Part shown: positions 17,548 to 27,078 of the stretch, piece by piece
Layout of the letters: each line of letters begins with the position of its first letter
Position numbering within the stretch: position 1 is the first letter of the stretch
Assembly (NCBI RefSeq): GCF_003807585.1
Contig: NZ_RMBX01000006.1
Location: 340,707 to 404,706, forward strand
DNA length: 64,000 bases
Source of the DNA: Chitinophaga barathri
GTDB lineage: Bacteria > Bacteroidota > Bacteroidia > Chitinophagales > Chitinophagaceae
Direction: 5' to 3'
Translations under genes and position numbers: made by a program
The notes under the pieces: generated by a model
What the model was told of the DNA's origin: nothing
The model's input: only the letters and a program-made list of their open reading frames with translations
The model's database searches: none

Positions 17548-17566
17548 ATGTGCAAATTCCAATTAT

Positions 17567-18469
17567 ATGTATAGCTATTACAACGAAAACACGATTCTTT
17601 ACTTTGATGGGGCTTACACGAAAGCCACAGAAGCCAAAATTGACCTGTATGGTCAGTCGCTGCATTATGGATACGCGGTATTTGAAGGCATCCGCGCTTA
17701 CAAGACCGCCAGTGGTGAAGTGAAAATCTTCAAACCGAAGGAGCACTTCGAACGTTTCAAACGCTCCTGCGAGCTGATACATATACCTTACAAGTACAAC
17801 AACGACGAGCTGATCGCCGCTTGCTATAAAGTGCTGGAGCTGAACAACCTGGAGGAAGCATACATCCGCCCGCTGGTATTCTGCCCGCCGAACATGACCC
17901 TGAAAGCCGCCACCGATACCCACCTGCTCATCTGCGCATGGGACTGGGGCGCTTACCTGGGAGAAAAACTGCTGCGTGTATGCATTTCGTCATACCAGCG
18001 CCCGAACCCCCAGGCCTTTAAGATCGAATCCAAAGCCGCCGGCCTGTACGTGAACTCCATCCTGGCTTCGCAGGAAGCGAAAGAAAAAGGATACGACGAG
18101 GCTTTGCTGCTGGATATCAATGGTTTCGTAGCGGAAGGCCCCGGTGCTAACCTGTTCTATGAGAAAGAAGGCACCATTTACACCCCCGCCACCGGCAATA
18201 TCCTGCCCGGCATTACCCGCGCCACTGTGATTGAGATTTGCGGCGAGCTGGGTATTCCATTAGTAGAGAAACAGATCACGGTGGAAGAACTGAAAGGAGC
18301 CGAAGCAGTGTTCTACTGCGGTACCGCAGCTGAAGTGATCGGATGGGACAGCCTCGATGGCGAAGGTTTCTCCAAACCCTGGGCCGGCTCACTCGGTAAA
18401 GTCATCCAGCAGGCTTACAAAGCCAAAGTGCTGAATAAAGAATTCAAACGCGAGGCAATTCCTGCCTGA
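17567..18469 (+). CDS. ilvE: Branched-chain amino acid aminotransferase
   Basis: Class IV PLP aminotransferase, 300 residues, catalysing the last step of Ile, Val and Leu synthesis. HYGYAVFEGIRAY near residue 26 and the PLP-lysine motif SKAAGLYVNS near residue 159 are present, as is GFVAEGPGANLF near residue 187. It is the first structural gene behind the ilv attenuator. A hairpin follows its stop, then 258 bases to ilvD. Confidence 0.95.
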   Translation: MYSYYNENTILYFDGAYTKATEAKIDLYGQSLHYGYAVFEGIRAYKTASGEVKIFKPKEHFERFKRSCELIHIPYKYNNDELIAACYKVLELNNLEEAYIRPLVFCPPNMTLKAATDTHLLICAWDWGAYLGEKLLRVCISSYQRPNPQAFKIESKAAGLYVNSILASQEAKEKGYDEALLLDINGFVAEGPGANLFYEKEGTIYTPATGNILPGITRATVIEICGELGIPLVEKQITVEELKGAEAVFYCGTAAEVIGWDSLDGEGFSKPWAGSLGKVIQQAYKAKVLNKEFKREAIPA

Positions 18470-18476
18470 TAATACC

Positions 18477-18514
18477 CGGAAGCTCCCCCTTCCGCCGTTG
18501 CGCCGGAAGGGGGG
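18477..18514 (+). other. Strong hairpin between ilvE and ilvD
   Basis: CCCCCTTCCG (18485-18494) pairs with CGGAAGGGGG (18504-18513). The same CTTCCG can instead pair with CGGAAG at 18477-18482, giving two exclusive hairpins. No good T tract follows (ATTTCTT), so it may be a partial terminator, an RNA-processing or stabilising element. The rest of the gap to 18727 shows no gene, no clear promoter and no leader peptide. Confidence 0.5.
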
Positions 18515-18727
18515 ATTTCTTAAAAAAAAGCGTGCCGCAAGCCCGTTGAATGGCGTAAACGCTTTTATCCCTAACTCACACCCATAGCGGATTTTGGCCA
18601 CCAGGCCTGCCTTTTGAAGACCGGGAACAGCCCGATTATTGGTTTGAATATGAGCCGCACCGGGAATAACTTGTACGATAATTAGAAATTCAGATAGCCG
18701 TGACCCGGTACTAACGACCACATTATT

Positions 18728-20407
18728 ATGGAGTTAAACAAATACAGCAAGACGATTACGCAAGATCCCACCCAGCCAGCCGCACAGGCCATGCTGTACG
18801 GGATAGGACTGACAGAGGAAGACCTGAAAAAAGCACAGGTAGGCATTGTGAGCATGGGCTACGATGGCAACACGTGCAACATGCACCTGAATGACCTTGC
18901 GAAAGAAGTAAAGAAAGGCGTTTGGGCAAATGACCTGGTAGGGCTTATTTTTAACACCATCGGCGTGAGCGACGGGATCAGCAACGGTACGGAGGGGATG
19001 CGTTATTCCCTCGTAAGCCGCGACCTGATCGCCGACTCTATCGAAACTGTATGCGGCGCACAGTACTACGATGCGGTGATCACCGTGCCCGGCTGCGACA
19101 AAAACATGCCCGGCTCCCTGATAGCCATGGGCCGCCTGAACCGCCCCGCTATCATGGTTTACGGCGGATCGATCGCGCCCGGCAAATACAAAGGAAAAGA
19201 CTTAAACATCATATCCGCGTTTGAAGCGCTGGGCCAGAAAATGGCCGGCAACCTCGATGAAGGGGATTTCAAAGGCATCGTACAGAACTCCTGCCCCGGA
19301 GCGGGCGCCTGCGGCGGTATGTACACGGCCAATACCATGAGCTCCGCTATCGAAGCACTGGGTATGAGCCTCCCGTACAGCTCTTCCAACCCCGCACTGA
19401 GCAAAGACAAAATAGAAGAATGCCTGGCAGCCGGTCAATACATCCGCCTGCTGCTGGAAAGAGATATTAAACCGAAGGACATCATGACCCGTGAGGCGTT
19501 TGAGAACGCAATCACCGTGATCATGGCTACCGGTGGCAGCACCAACGCGGTACTGCACTTCATCGCCATCGCGAAATCCGTTGGCGTAAACATCACCATG
19601 GCGGATTTCCAACGCCTGAGCGATGCCACACCGCTGCTGGCGGACCTGAAGCCCAGCGGCAAATACCTGATGGAAGACCTCCACAACATCGGCGGCATTC
19701 CCCTGGTGATGAAATACCTGCTGAAAGAAGGCAGGCTTCACGGAAACTGTCTCACCGTTACCGGCAAGACCATAGCGGAGAACCTGGAATCCGTACCCGA
19801 CATCGACTTTACAAAACAAGACATTATATACCCGCTGGACCAGCCGCTGAAAGCCACCGCGCACATCCAGATACTCTACGGAAACCTTGCCGAGCAGGGC
19901 TCCGTGGCGAAGATCACCGGTAAGGAAGGCGAAAAATTCGTAGGCCCGGCCCGCGTATTCGACGGTGAGTTTGAACTGATCGCAGGCATACAGTCCGGCA
20001 AGGTGAAGGCGGGAGACGTCGTCGTCATTCGCTACGTAGGCCCCAAAGGCGGCCCTGGTATGCCAGAGATGCTCAAACCCACTTCCGCCATTATGGGCGT
20101 TGGCCTGGGTAAAAGCGTGGCCCTCATTACAGACGGCCGATTCTCCGGAGGTACCCACGGCTTTGTGGTAGGGCATATCGTACCGGAGGCTTACGAAGGC
20201 GGCACCATCGCACTGGTAAAAGACAATGACGTGATTGAGCTGGACGCCGTTAACAATATCATCAAGGTTAACCTGACACCCGAAGAGCTGGCCGAGCGTA
20301 AAGCAGCCTGGAAACAACCGGCTCTGAAGGCAAAAAACGGGATATTATTCAAGTACGCAAAACAAGTAAAAAATGCAACAGAAGGATGTGTTACCGATGA
20401 AGACTGA
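18728..20407 (+). CDS. ilvD: Dihydroxy-acid dehydratase
   Basis: Iron-sulfur enzyme that dehydrates dihydroxy acids in valine and isoleucine synthesis. 559 residues. The cluster-binding cysteines are in GNTCNMHL (about residue 49), [10 protein letters not shown] (about 122) and [18 protein letters not shown] (about 190-195); [15 protein letters not shown] lies near the C terminus. Its end overlaps the ilvB frame. Confidence 0.97.
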   Translation: MELNKYSKTITQDPTQPAAQAMLYGIGLTEEDLKKAQVGIVSMGYDGNTCNMHLNDLAKEVKKGVWANDLVGLIFNTIGVSDGISNGTEGMRYSLVSRDLIADSIETVCGAQYYDAVITVPGCDKNMPGSLIAMGRLNRPAIMVYGGSIAPGKYKGKDLNIISAFEALGQKMAGNLDEGDFKGIVQNSCPGAGACGGMYTANTMSSAIEALGMSLPYSSSNPALSKDKIEECLAAGQYIRLLLERDIKPKDIMTREAFENAITVIMATGGSTNAVLHFIAIAKSVGVNITMADFQRLSDATPLLADLKPSGKYLMEDLHNIGGIPLVMKYLLKEGRLHGNCLTVTGKTIAENLESVPDIDFTKQDIIYPLDQPLKATAHIQILYGNLAEQGSVAKITGKEGEKFVGPARVFDGEFELIAGIQSGKVKAGDVVVIRYVGPKGGPGMPEMLKPTSAIMGVGLGKSVALITDGRFSGGTHGFVVGHIVPEAYEGGTIALVKDNDVIELDAVNNIIKVNLTPEELAERKAAWKQPALKAKNGILFKYAKQVKNATEGCVTDED

Positions 20408-22124
20408 TGAGTCTGACAAGCGGGCCACGGCTACCCCCGAGATCATTACCGGTGCGGAAGCTGTGATCCGGTCACTGATTGCGGAAGGTGTGGAAACCAT
20501 TTTTGGTTACCCCGGCGGCGCTATTATGCCCATTTATGATGCTCTCTACGATTTCCAGGACCAGGTTCATCATATCCTGGTACGTCACGAACAAGGCGCT
20601 ACACACGCGGCACAGGGTTACGCCCGTGCAAACGGTAAAGTAGGCGTGGTATTCGCCACCTCCGGCCCCGGCGCTACAAACCTGGTAACAGGTCTCGCGG
20701 ACGCGCAGATGGATTCTACTCCCATGGTATGCATCACCGGCCAGGTAGCCGCCGCGCTGCTGGGCACGGACGCTTTCCAGGAAACAGACGTGATCGGCAT
20801 CACCACCCCCATCACCAAATGGAACATACAGGTCACCAGGCCTGAAGATATACCCGGCGCCATTGCCAAAGCATTTTACATTGCCCGCAGCGGCCGCCCC
20901 GGCGCCGTACTGGTGGACATTACCAAAAATGCGCAGTTCGGCAAACTGGATTTCCAGTACAAAGCCTGCGAAAACATCCGCAGCTATCACCCGCACCCGG
21001 TGCTGAACCTGGATACTGTGAAAGAAGCCGCGGAACTGATCAACAACGCCAAACGCCCTTACATCCTCTGCGGCCACGGCGTACTGATCTCCGGTGCTGA
21101 AAAGGAACTGCTCGCCGTAGCCGAAAAAGCAGACATCGCGATCGCTTCTACCTTACTGGGCCTCTCCGCCGTTCCCGTAGATCACCCCTGTTATGTTGGT
21201 TACACCGGCATGCACGGCAACTACGGTCCGAACATCAATACGAACGAATGCGACGTGCTCATCGCGGTAGGCATGCGTTTCGACGACCGCATCACCGGCG
21301 ACGTGAACGAGTTTGCCCGCCAGGCGAAAGTGATCCACATCGAGATCGATAAAGCGGAGATCAATAAGATCATCCCCGCCGACATAGCTGTGCACGCGGA
21401 CGCAAAAGAAGCGCTGACCGCATTGCTCCCGCTCATCAAAGAAGCCAAACACCCTGAATGGCTGCAGCTGTTCAAGGAAGCAGATAAAAAAGAAGACGAA
21501 AAAGTACGCCACCGCGAACTGTACCCCACAGAAGGACAGATCAAAATGGCGGAAGTGATCCGCATCATTTCAGAACAGACCAAAGGAAAAGCGATCCTGG
21601 TAACAGATGTAGGCCAGCACCAGATGGTAGCTTCCCGTTACTACCGCTTCGAAGACCCGAATACCAATATCACCAGCGGTGGCATGGGTACCATGGGCTT
21701 TGCCCTTCCCGCGGCTATGGGCGCAAAAGTAGGCGCGCCTGAAAGAGAAGTGGTGGCCATCATCGGCGATGGTTGTTTCCAGATGACGCTCCAGGAGCTG
21801 GGCACCATTTACCAGTCTGAAATAGGCGTGAAAATCGTGATACTGAACAACAACTTCCTGGGCATGGTACGCCAGTGGCAGCAGCTGTTCTTCGACAAAC
21901 GTTATTCTTCCACCGTGATGATCAACCCTGATTTTGTGCAGATCGCAAAAGGTTTTTACGTGCCGGGCCGCAAGGTGACCGAGCGCGCGGACCTGGAAGG
22001 CGCCGTAAAAGAAATGCTGGACACCAAAGGCGCATATCTGCTGGAAGTGGTGGTGGAGCAGGAAGACAACGTATTCCCGATGGTACCGGCCGGCGCGCCG
22101 ATCTCATCCATCCGCCTCGAGTAG
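20373..22124 (+). CDS. ilvB: Acetolactate synthase large subunit
   Basis: Thiamine-diphosphate enzyme that commits pyruvate (or pyruvate plus 2-oxobutyrate) to branched-chain synthesis. Up to 583 residues. [19 protein letters not shown] carries the catalytic Glu-containing region, and [17 protein letters not shown] with [12 protein letters not shown] is the ThDP/Mg2+ site. The start is uncertain: ATG 20373 overlaps ilvD by 35 bases, ATG 20397 by 11 bases with a GAAGGA sequence upstream. Either way it is translationally coupled to ilvD. Confidence 0.95.
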   Translation: MQQKDVLPMKTDESDKRATATPEIITGAEAVIRSLIAEGVETIFGYPGGAIMPIYDALYDFQDQVHHILVRHEQGATHAAQGYARANGKVGVVFATSGPGATNLVTGLADAQMDSTPMVCITGQVAAALLGTDAFQETDVIGITTPITKWNIQVTRPEDIPGAIAKAFYIARSGRPGAVLVDITKNAQFGKLDFQYKACENIRSYHPHPVLNLDTVKEAAELINNAKRPYILCGHGVLISGAEKELLAVAEKADIAIASTLLGLSAVPVDHPCYVGYTGMHGNYGPNINTNECDVLIAVGMRFDDRITGDVNEFARQAKVIHIEIDKAEINKIIPADIAVHADAKEALTALLPLIKEAKHPEWLQLFKEADKKEDEKVRHRELYPTEGQIKMAEVIRIISEQTKGKAILVTDVGQHQMVASRYYRFEDPNTNITSGGMGTMGFALPAAMGAKVGAPEREVVAIIGDGCFQMTLQELGTIYQSEIGVKIVILNNNFLGMVRQWQQLFFDKRYSSTVMINPDFVQIAKGFYVPGRKVTERADLEGAVKEMLDTKGAYLLEVVVEQEDNVFPMVPAGAPISSIRLE

Positions 22125-22154
22125 CAGTTCATCACACCATTAATCAGACACAAC

Positions 22155-22697
22155 ATGCAAAAGGAATATACAGTTACGGTATACACGGAAGACAGGGTGG
22201 GGATCACAAACCGCATCTCGGTGATCTTCACGCGCCGTGGTATCAACATCACCAGCCTGACCACCGCGGAGACGGAAATAACCGGGGTGTACAAATTCAT
22301 CATCACCGTGATGTCCACCCGCGACAGGCTGGAAAAAGTGATCGGCCAGATCGAAAAACTCATCGAAGTACACCGTGCATTTGTGCATGACGAAGATGAG
22401 GTCGTGTACCAGGAGCTGGCATTGTATAAAATATCCACCAAAAGCCTTCACAATGGAGACATTGAGAAGATCATCCGGGATAACAATGCGCGCATCCTCA
22501 CCATCACGCCGGATTACTTTGTACTCGAAAAAACAGGCCACCAGCAGGAGCTTATCGCAATGCTCCAGAAGCTGGAACCATACGGTCTCATAGAATATTC
22601 CAAAAGCGGCCGCGTAGCGATCGTGAAATGGAGCCGCCGTTTCCACGAACATCTGAAAGACCTGTCCCTCATCGAAGCGGACAGCCTGAAAGACTGA
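22155..22697 (+). CDS. ilvN: Acetolactate synthase small (regulatory) subunit
   Basis: 180 residues. The N-terminal ACT domain (about residues 4-80, TVYTEDRVGITNRISVIFTR) normally binds valine and gives feedback inhibition; the C-terminal domain (about 85-165) is of the ALS_ss_C type. It stands 30 bases after ilvB and completes the holoenzyme. Confidence 0.93.
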   Translation: MQKEYTVTVYTEDRVGITNRISVIFTRRGINITSLTTAETEITGVYKFIITVMSTRDRLEKVIGQIEKLIEVHRAFVHDEDEVVYQELALYKISTKSLHNGDIEKIIRDNNARILTITPDYFVLEKTGHQQELIAMLQKLEPYGLIEYSKSGRVAIVKWSRRFHEHLKDLSLIEADSLKD

Positions 22698-22757
22698 TAC
22701 GGCACCAGAATGCAATAACCTAGAACTTAAAACTTTTTAAAAAAACACTATCAAAAC

Positions 22758-23801
22758 ATGGCAACCATCAATTTTGGCGGAGTACTGGAAGACGTAGTAA
22801 CCAGAGAAGAATTCCCCATGGAAAAGGCAAGAGAAGTGCTGAAAAATGAAACAATTGCGATCATTGGTTACGGCGTGCAGGGCCCCGGTCAGGCATTGAA
22901 CCTGAAAGACAACGGTTTCAACGTGATCATCGGCCAGCGCAAAGATTCCAAAACCTGGGATAAAGCCGTTGCAGACGGTTGGGTACCGGGCGAAACGCTG
23001 TTCGAAATCGAAGAAGCCGCACAGAAAGGCACTATCATCCAATACCTGCTGTCCGACGCCGGTCAGATCCAGCTGTGGCCTACACTGAAGCCTTTCCTCA
23101 CCAAAGGTAAAGCCCTGTATTTCTCACATGGTTTCGGTATCACTTTCAAAGAAAAGACCAATATCATTCCCCCGGCAGACGTAGATGTGATCCTGGTGGC
23201 TCCCAAAGGCTCCGGTACTTCACTCCGCAGACTGTTCCTCGCAGGCCAGGGTCTGAACTCCAGCTTCGCTATCTTCCAGGATGCCACCGGCAAAGCACGC
23301 GATCGTGTAATCGCGCTGGGTATCGGCGTTGGTTCCGGATACCTGTTCGAAACAGACTTCAAAAAAGAAGTGTATTCCGACCTCACCGGCGAACGCGGCA
23401 CCCTGATGGGCGCTATCCAGGGTATCTTTGCTGCACAGTACCAGACACTGCGCAACAACGGCCACTCCCCGTCCGAAGCATTCAACGAAACCGTTGAAGA
23501 ACTGACCCAATCCCTGATGCCACTGGTAGCAGAGAACGGTATGGACTGGATGTATGCGAACTGCTCTACTACTGCTCAGCGCGGCGCGCTCGACTGGTGG
23601 AAAAAATTCAAAGAAGCTACACAGCCTGTATTTGACGAACTGTACGCTTCCGTAGCGGCAGGTAAAGAAGCACAGCGCTCCATCGACCTGAACGGCCAGG
23701 CGGATTACCGCCCCAAGCTGAATGCAGAGCTCGAAGAGCTGCGTAACAGCGAAATGTGGCAGGCAGGCGCGGCTGTAAGACAGCTTCGCCCCGGCAAATA
23801 A
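22758..23801 (+). CDS. ilvC: Ketol-acid reductoisomerase
   Basis: NADPH-dependent enzyme that isomerises and reduces acetolactate. 347 residues. The nucleotide-binding motif is GYGVQGPGQALNLKDNG near residue 37 with IGQRKDS following it; the acidic Mg2+ site is in the helical domain around DLTGERGTLMGAIQG. The class I length (one knotted domain) is typical. It lies 60 bases after ilvN. Confidence 0.95.
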   Translation: MATINFGGVLEDVVTREEFPMEKAREVLKNETIAIIGYGVQGPGQALNLKDNGFNVIIGQRKDSKTWDKAVADGWVPGETLFEIEEAAQKGTIIQYLLSDAGQIQLWPTLKPFLTKGKALYFSHGFGITFKEKTNIIPPADVDVILVAPKGSGTSLRRLFLAGQGLNSSFAIFQDATGKARDRVIALGIGVGSGYLFETDFKKEVYSDLTGERGTLMGAIQGIFAAQYQTLRNNGHSPSEAFNETVEELTQSLMPLVAENGMDWMYANCSTTAQRGALDWWKKFKEATQPVFDELYASVAAGKEAQRSIDLNGQADYRPKLNAELEELRNSEMWQAGAAVRQLRPGK

Positions 23802-23821
23802 TAAGCTATAAAAAATAGAAT

Positions 23822-23918
23822 ATGAAAGGTACCAGGATAGATATCGGCAGCGGTTGTGGAGGAGTGTGTTTGATTTGACGCCGCCGCTTTTCCTGGTACT
23901 TTTCTTTTTTATTTTTTA
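23822..23918 (+). other. Large-loop hairpin with T tract and an 18-codon mini-ORF, between ilvC and ilvA
   Basis: GGTACCAGGA-type arm (23826-23837) pairs over about 12 bp with TCCTGGTACTTT (23891-23902), followed by a T-rich run to 23918. The 53-base loop contains GCGG/CCGC inner pairing. An ATG at 23822 opens an 18-codon frame (MKGTRIDIGSGCGGVCLI) ending at 23878 inside the structure. It may be a terminator or an internal attenuator that limits ilvA expression; the peptide has no obvious amino acid bias. Confidence 0.5.
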
Positions 23919-23929
23919 ACTCAATTGAA

Positions 23930-25186
23930 ATGACTGAAGTTCTCCCAACCATCGATACCAACCAGATAAAGGAAGCAGCCGAAAGACTGCGATCCGTAGT
24001 GAACCGCACCCCGTTAACCTATAACGTCAATCTTTCCCGCAGGTACCAGTGTGATGTTTATCTCAAAAGAGAAGACATGCAGGTGGTCCGTTCCTACAAA
24101 CTGCGTGGCGCATACAATCTGATGAGCAGCCTTACCCCGCTTCAGCTGGCCAACGGCGTTACCTGCGCAAGCGCGGGCAATCACGCACAGGGATTTGCCT
24201 ACAGCTGCCGCCTGCTGAAAGTGAAAGGTGTGGTATTTATGCCCATCATTACACCGAAACAAAAAGTCAACCAGGTCAAAATGTTCGGCGGAGACAACAT
24301 CGAAATAAGGCTCATAGGAGACACTTTCGACGATTGCTCCGCGGAAGCGCAGGCCTTTACGCGCGAACAGCGCATGACATTCATCCCGCCCTTTGACGAT
24401 GCGAAGATCATTGAAGGCCAGGGAACCGTAGCGCTGGAAATACTCGAAGAACAACCGGAAGTGGATTTTCTCTTCGTGCCCGTGGGCGGCGGAGGGCTGG
24501 CCTCCGGAACAGGCACTTATTTCCGTATTTACAGCCCCAAAACAAAGATCATCGGCCTTGAGCCGGAAGGAGCCCCCTCCATGCTAAAAGCGCTGGAAAA
24601 CGGCGGTCCTGTGACACTTCCTGAAATAGACAGGTTCGTTGACGGAGCCGCAGTAAAAAGGGTAGGGGAACTGACTTTCCGGATCTGTAAAGACGTGCTT
24701 GATAAGATGAGCCTGGTGCCGGAAGGGCGTATTTGTTCCACTATTCTCAAATTATACAACGAAGACGCGATCGTGGTGGAACCGGCCGGAGCACTGTCCA
24801 TCGCCGCGCTGGAAGATTTTGCGGAAGAGATCAAAGGGAAAAAGGTTGTATGCGTGGTAAGTGGCAGCAACAATGACATTGACCGTATGCAGGAGATCAA
24901 GGAACGGTCTCTTTTATACGAAGGCCTGAAACATTACTTCATCGTCCGCTTTGCCCAACGGCCGGGCGCTTTGAAGGAATTTGTGAACCATGTATTAGGC
25001 CCCGGGGATGACATTACCCGCTTCGAATTTATCCAGAAGCACAACAAAGAAACCGGCCCGGCACTGGTGGGGATTGAGCTGAAAAACAGGGAGGATTACG
25101 ATGTGCTGCTCACCAATATGACGAAGTATAATGTCCATTACACCGAGCTGAATAAAGACGACAATCTTTTTGGTTACCTGGTTTAG
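23930..25186 (+). CDS. ilvA: Threonine ammonia-lyase (threonine dehydratase)
   Basis: PLP enzyme that deaminates threonine to 2-oxobutyrate, the entry to isoleucine. 418 residues. The PLP lysine is in KREDMQVVRSYKLRGAYN near residue 55, the phosphate loop is PVGGGGLASGTG near residue 186, and the C terminus (about 330-418, FIVRFAQRPGALKEFVNHVL) is an ACT-like regulatory domain. This shorter form has a single regulatory domain. It is the last gene of the operon, ended by the terminator at 25213. Confidence 0.93.
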   Translation: MTEVLPTIDTNQIKEAAERLRSVVNRTPLTYNVNLSRRYQCDVYLKREDMQVVRSYKLRGAYNLMSSLTPLQLANGVTCASAGNHAQGFAYSCRLLKVKGVVFMPIITPKQKVNQVKMFGGDNIEIRLIGDTFDDCSAEAQAFTREQRMTFIPPFDDAKIIEGQGTVALEILEEQPEVDFLFVPVGGGGLASGTGTYFRIYSPKTKIIGLEPEGAPSMLKALENGGPVTLPEIDRFVDGAAVKRVGELTFRICKDVLDKMSLVPEGRICSTILKLYNEDAIVVEPAGALSIAALEDFAEEIKGKKVVCVVSGSNNDIDRMQEIKERSLLYEGLKHYFIVRFAQRPGALKEFVNHVLGPGDDITRFEFIQKHNKETGPALVGIELKNREDYDVLLTNMTKYNVHYTELNKDDNLFGYLV

Positions 25187-25212
25187 TATTGGTTCAACCT
25201 ATAGTAGTACAA

Positions 25213-25250
25213 AAAGCTCCGGCCATCCTGGTCCGGGGCTTTCTTTTTTA
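25213..25250 (+). terminator. Intrinsic terminator of the ilv operon
   Basis: AAAGCTCCGG (25213-25222) pairs with CCGGGGCTTT (25233-25242), 10 bp with one G-T pair, followed by CTTTTTT. Confidence 0.88.
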
Positions 25251-25302
25251 TCCGCCAATATTTAGTAAGTTGCCGGCGTTATTAATATCCAAAATCCGGT
25301 CT

Positions 25303-26172
25303 ATGTCGAAAAACCTACTGCTGTCGGGCTGCCTTGTGGCGCTTTCCATTTTCTCCGCCTGTTCCAAAAACGAAGATTCTGCGGAAGGGAAGGGGCCAAA
25401 ACTCATTTTTAAATACAAATTCGATCCTAATCAGGAACGCCTGGGCAACCTTGGCCAGCCGGTATCCGTGCCGGCGGGAAATGCCGCGCAGAGCCCTACT
25501 TTCAGGGCAATGAGCTCGCATTACCTCGAATTGGCGCCTACAGCGCTGACGGCTTTGGGCAAAGGAGCGGTGCTGTACCGCCACGAGGAGACCACCAAAG
25601 GCGGGGAAACAGCCATAGATTTTGCCAGCGCCAAACAGGCCGGTGACGGGGAGGTGTTTTATGAAGTGCCGCTGAAAGACGTGCCGGCCGGGAGATATGA
25701 GTACCTGCGGGTTTCGCTGGCTTACCAGAATTACGATATCCGGTTCAGCGCCCTGGGCCAGGAATGGACAGGCTCGCTGGCTTCTTTTATAGGTTTTAAC
25801 AGCTATATCACGAGTTATAAGATCAAAGACAGTACGCTGTCGGTAAACGCGAACCGCAAGCAGGGTTATTGGGCGCTGGAAACGAAATACAGCGTGGTGA
25901 GCGGCCAGGCGCCTGCGGGAGCTACGACGGTACCGAATCCTATCGCGGCCACATCGCCCATTCCGCCGGGTTCCTGCGTGGTGACAGGGCCGTTTAATGC
26001 TGCTTTGCAGATCACGGGGCAGGAGAAACAGGATATTGTGATCACGGTATCATTGTCTGTGAACAAGAGCTTTGAATGGCAGGACACCAACGGCAACGGC
26101 AAATATGATCCGCTGGAAGGGGAGAAGGTGGTGGATATGGGGGTGAGAGGCCTGAAGCCGATGGTCAACTAG
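25303..26172 (+). CDS. Lipoprotein of unknown function with a calcium-loop-like motif
   Basis: 289 residues from ATG 25303, chosen because it opens a lipoprotein signal (MSKNLLLSGCLVALSIFSAC, lipidation expected at the Cys of FSAC). The body is beta-rich without enzyme motifs. Near the C terminus DTNGNGKYDPLEG resembles the calcium-binding loop of dockerins and thrombospondin-3-like repeats. The higA gene on the other strand ends 2 bases beyond its stop. Confidence 0.72.
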   Translation: MSKNLLLSGCLVALSIFSACSKNEDSAEGKGPKLIFKYKFDPNQERLGNLGQPVSVPAGNAAQSPTFRAMSSHYLELAPTALTALGKGAVLYRHEETTKGGETAIDFASAKQAGDGEVFYEVPLKDVPAGRYEYLRVSLAYQNYDIRFSALGQEWTGSLASFIGFNSYITSYKIKDSTLSVNANRKQGYWALETKYSVVSGQAPAGATTVPNPIAATSPIPPGSCVVTGPFNAALQITGQEKQDIVITVSLSVNKSFEWQDTNGNGKYDPLEGEKVVDMGVRGLKPMVN

Positions 26173-26173
26173 C

Positions 26174-26527
26174 TCATGCAACTTTTTTTGTTTTGCGGTC
26201 CCTGCTCGTTGTTTCTTTTACGGGCAGGGATTTTTTTAGTTTTGGTTTGTAGCGTTTGAGCTTGAGTTTAGCGATATGCGGGCGGGCTTGTTCTACGTTA
26301 TATGCCGCCTGCATGCGCTGCCAGAACTCGGCGGTGCCGCCAAATACATATTCCATTCGCAGGCTCATATCAACGGAGAGATCGGCTTTACCATTCGCTA
26401 CATTGGAAAGGGCGGTGCGGGTTACTCCCAGCAACCCTGCGGCATCGGTGATGCTGAGGCCCTTTTCATCGAAGATAAGTTCTTTGATGATGATGCCGGG
26501 ATGTTCAAGTTTCATTTTACGTTTCAT
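26174..26527 (-). CDS. higA: HigA-type antitoxin (XRE helix-turn-helix)
   Basis: 117 residues. The DNA-binding domain (about residues 10-75) begins HPGIIIKELI and contains GLSITDAAGLLGVTRTALS, the usual HigA/VapI form. The Lys-rich C-terminal tail (after residue 90) is longer than usual. It follows higB after 9 bases. An internal ATG at 26515 is an alternative start. It should neutralise HigB and repress the pair, probably at the palindrome upstream of higB. Confidence 0.9.
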   Translation of the reverse strand: MKRKMKLEHPGIIIKELIFDEKGLSITDAAGLLGVTRTALSNVANGKADLSVDMSLRMEYVFGGTAEFWQRMQAAYNVEQARPHIAKLKLKRYKPKLKKSLPVKETTSRDRKTKKVA

Positions 26528-26536
26528 AAAAACTGT

Positions 26537-26812
26537 TTAATGATAATCAATATAGTCTACGTCGTATGCATTTCCATTTATAAAAGTGAAAACAATCCTG
26601 TAGTTGCCGTTCACCTTCACACTCCAATAGCCTTTATAATTTCCTTTGAGCGGATGAAGATCAAGTTGGCACAGGTCATCCGGAACGGCCTGTGCCAAAT
26701 CCACTATTTGTAATATCCACCTGATTTTGTTGAGTATTGACTGTGGGAGTTTGTAACAGTTGTCATCTACCCAGCAAGCTCTCAACGCTTTACTTCTAAA
26801 ACTTTTTATCAT
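26537..26812 (-). CDS. higB: HigB-type toxin (RelE superfamily mRNA interferase)
   Basis: 91 residues from ATG 26812. The sequence fits the RelE/HigB fold: a helical N-terminal half and the strand motif LHPLKGNYKGYWSVKVNGNY followed by RIVFTFINGNAYDVDYIDYH, with the basic and C-terminal His residues expected of this family. Toxins of this type cut mRNA on the ribosome. The gene order toxin-then-antitoxin is that of higBA. The locus is more AT-rich than its neighbours, suggesting acquisition. Confidence 0.9.
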   Translation of the reverse strand: MIKSFRSKALRACWVDDNCYKLPQSILNKIRWILQIVDLAQAVPDDLCQLDLHPLKGNYKGYWSVKVNGNYRIVFTFINGNAYDVDYIDYH

Positions 26813-26825
26813 CGTTTTAATTTTA

Positions 26826-26838
26826 CTCTTATAAAGAG
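26826..26838. promoter_or_regulatory. Palindrome upstream of higB, candidate HigA operator
   Basis: CTCTT-ATA-AAGAG, a perfect 5-3-5 inverted repeat 13 bases before the higB start, where an autoregulatory HigA site would be expected. Confidence 0.45.
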
Positions 26839-27003
26839 CCCAAAACGATGCAAAAAGGGGGGATAAAAACCCTGAGAATATCTCCGCTCTACGATAGCAT
26901 TTCTCAGTATTCCAGAGAGGAATTTTTCTGCGTAATAAACAATAAAAATTCACCCGTCCTAATAACATTTTTCACTATGTCGAAGATATCCTTTTCAAGG
27001 AAC

Positions 27004-27033
27004 AGTGTAAAGCGTAAAGTTACACTTTACACT
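27004..27033. repeat. Nested palindromes upstream of the FAD oxidoreductase gene
   Basis: AGTGTAAAG (27004-27012) is a perfect inverted repeat of CTTTACACT (27025-27033). Inside it GTAAAGT (27014-27020) pairs with ACTTTAC (27024-27030) about a 3-base centre. The position, 46 bases before the next gene, suits an operator. Confidence 0.5.
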
Positions 27034-27078
27034 TACGCACCCCAAAAAAATATCCCGGATTTTTAATACATTCGTGTT

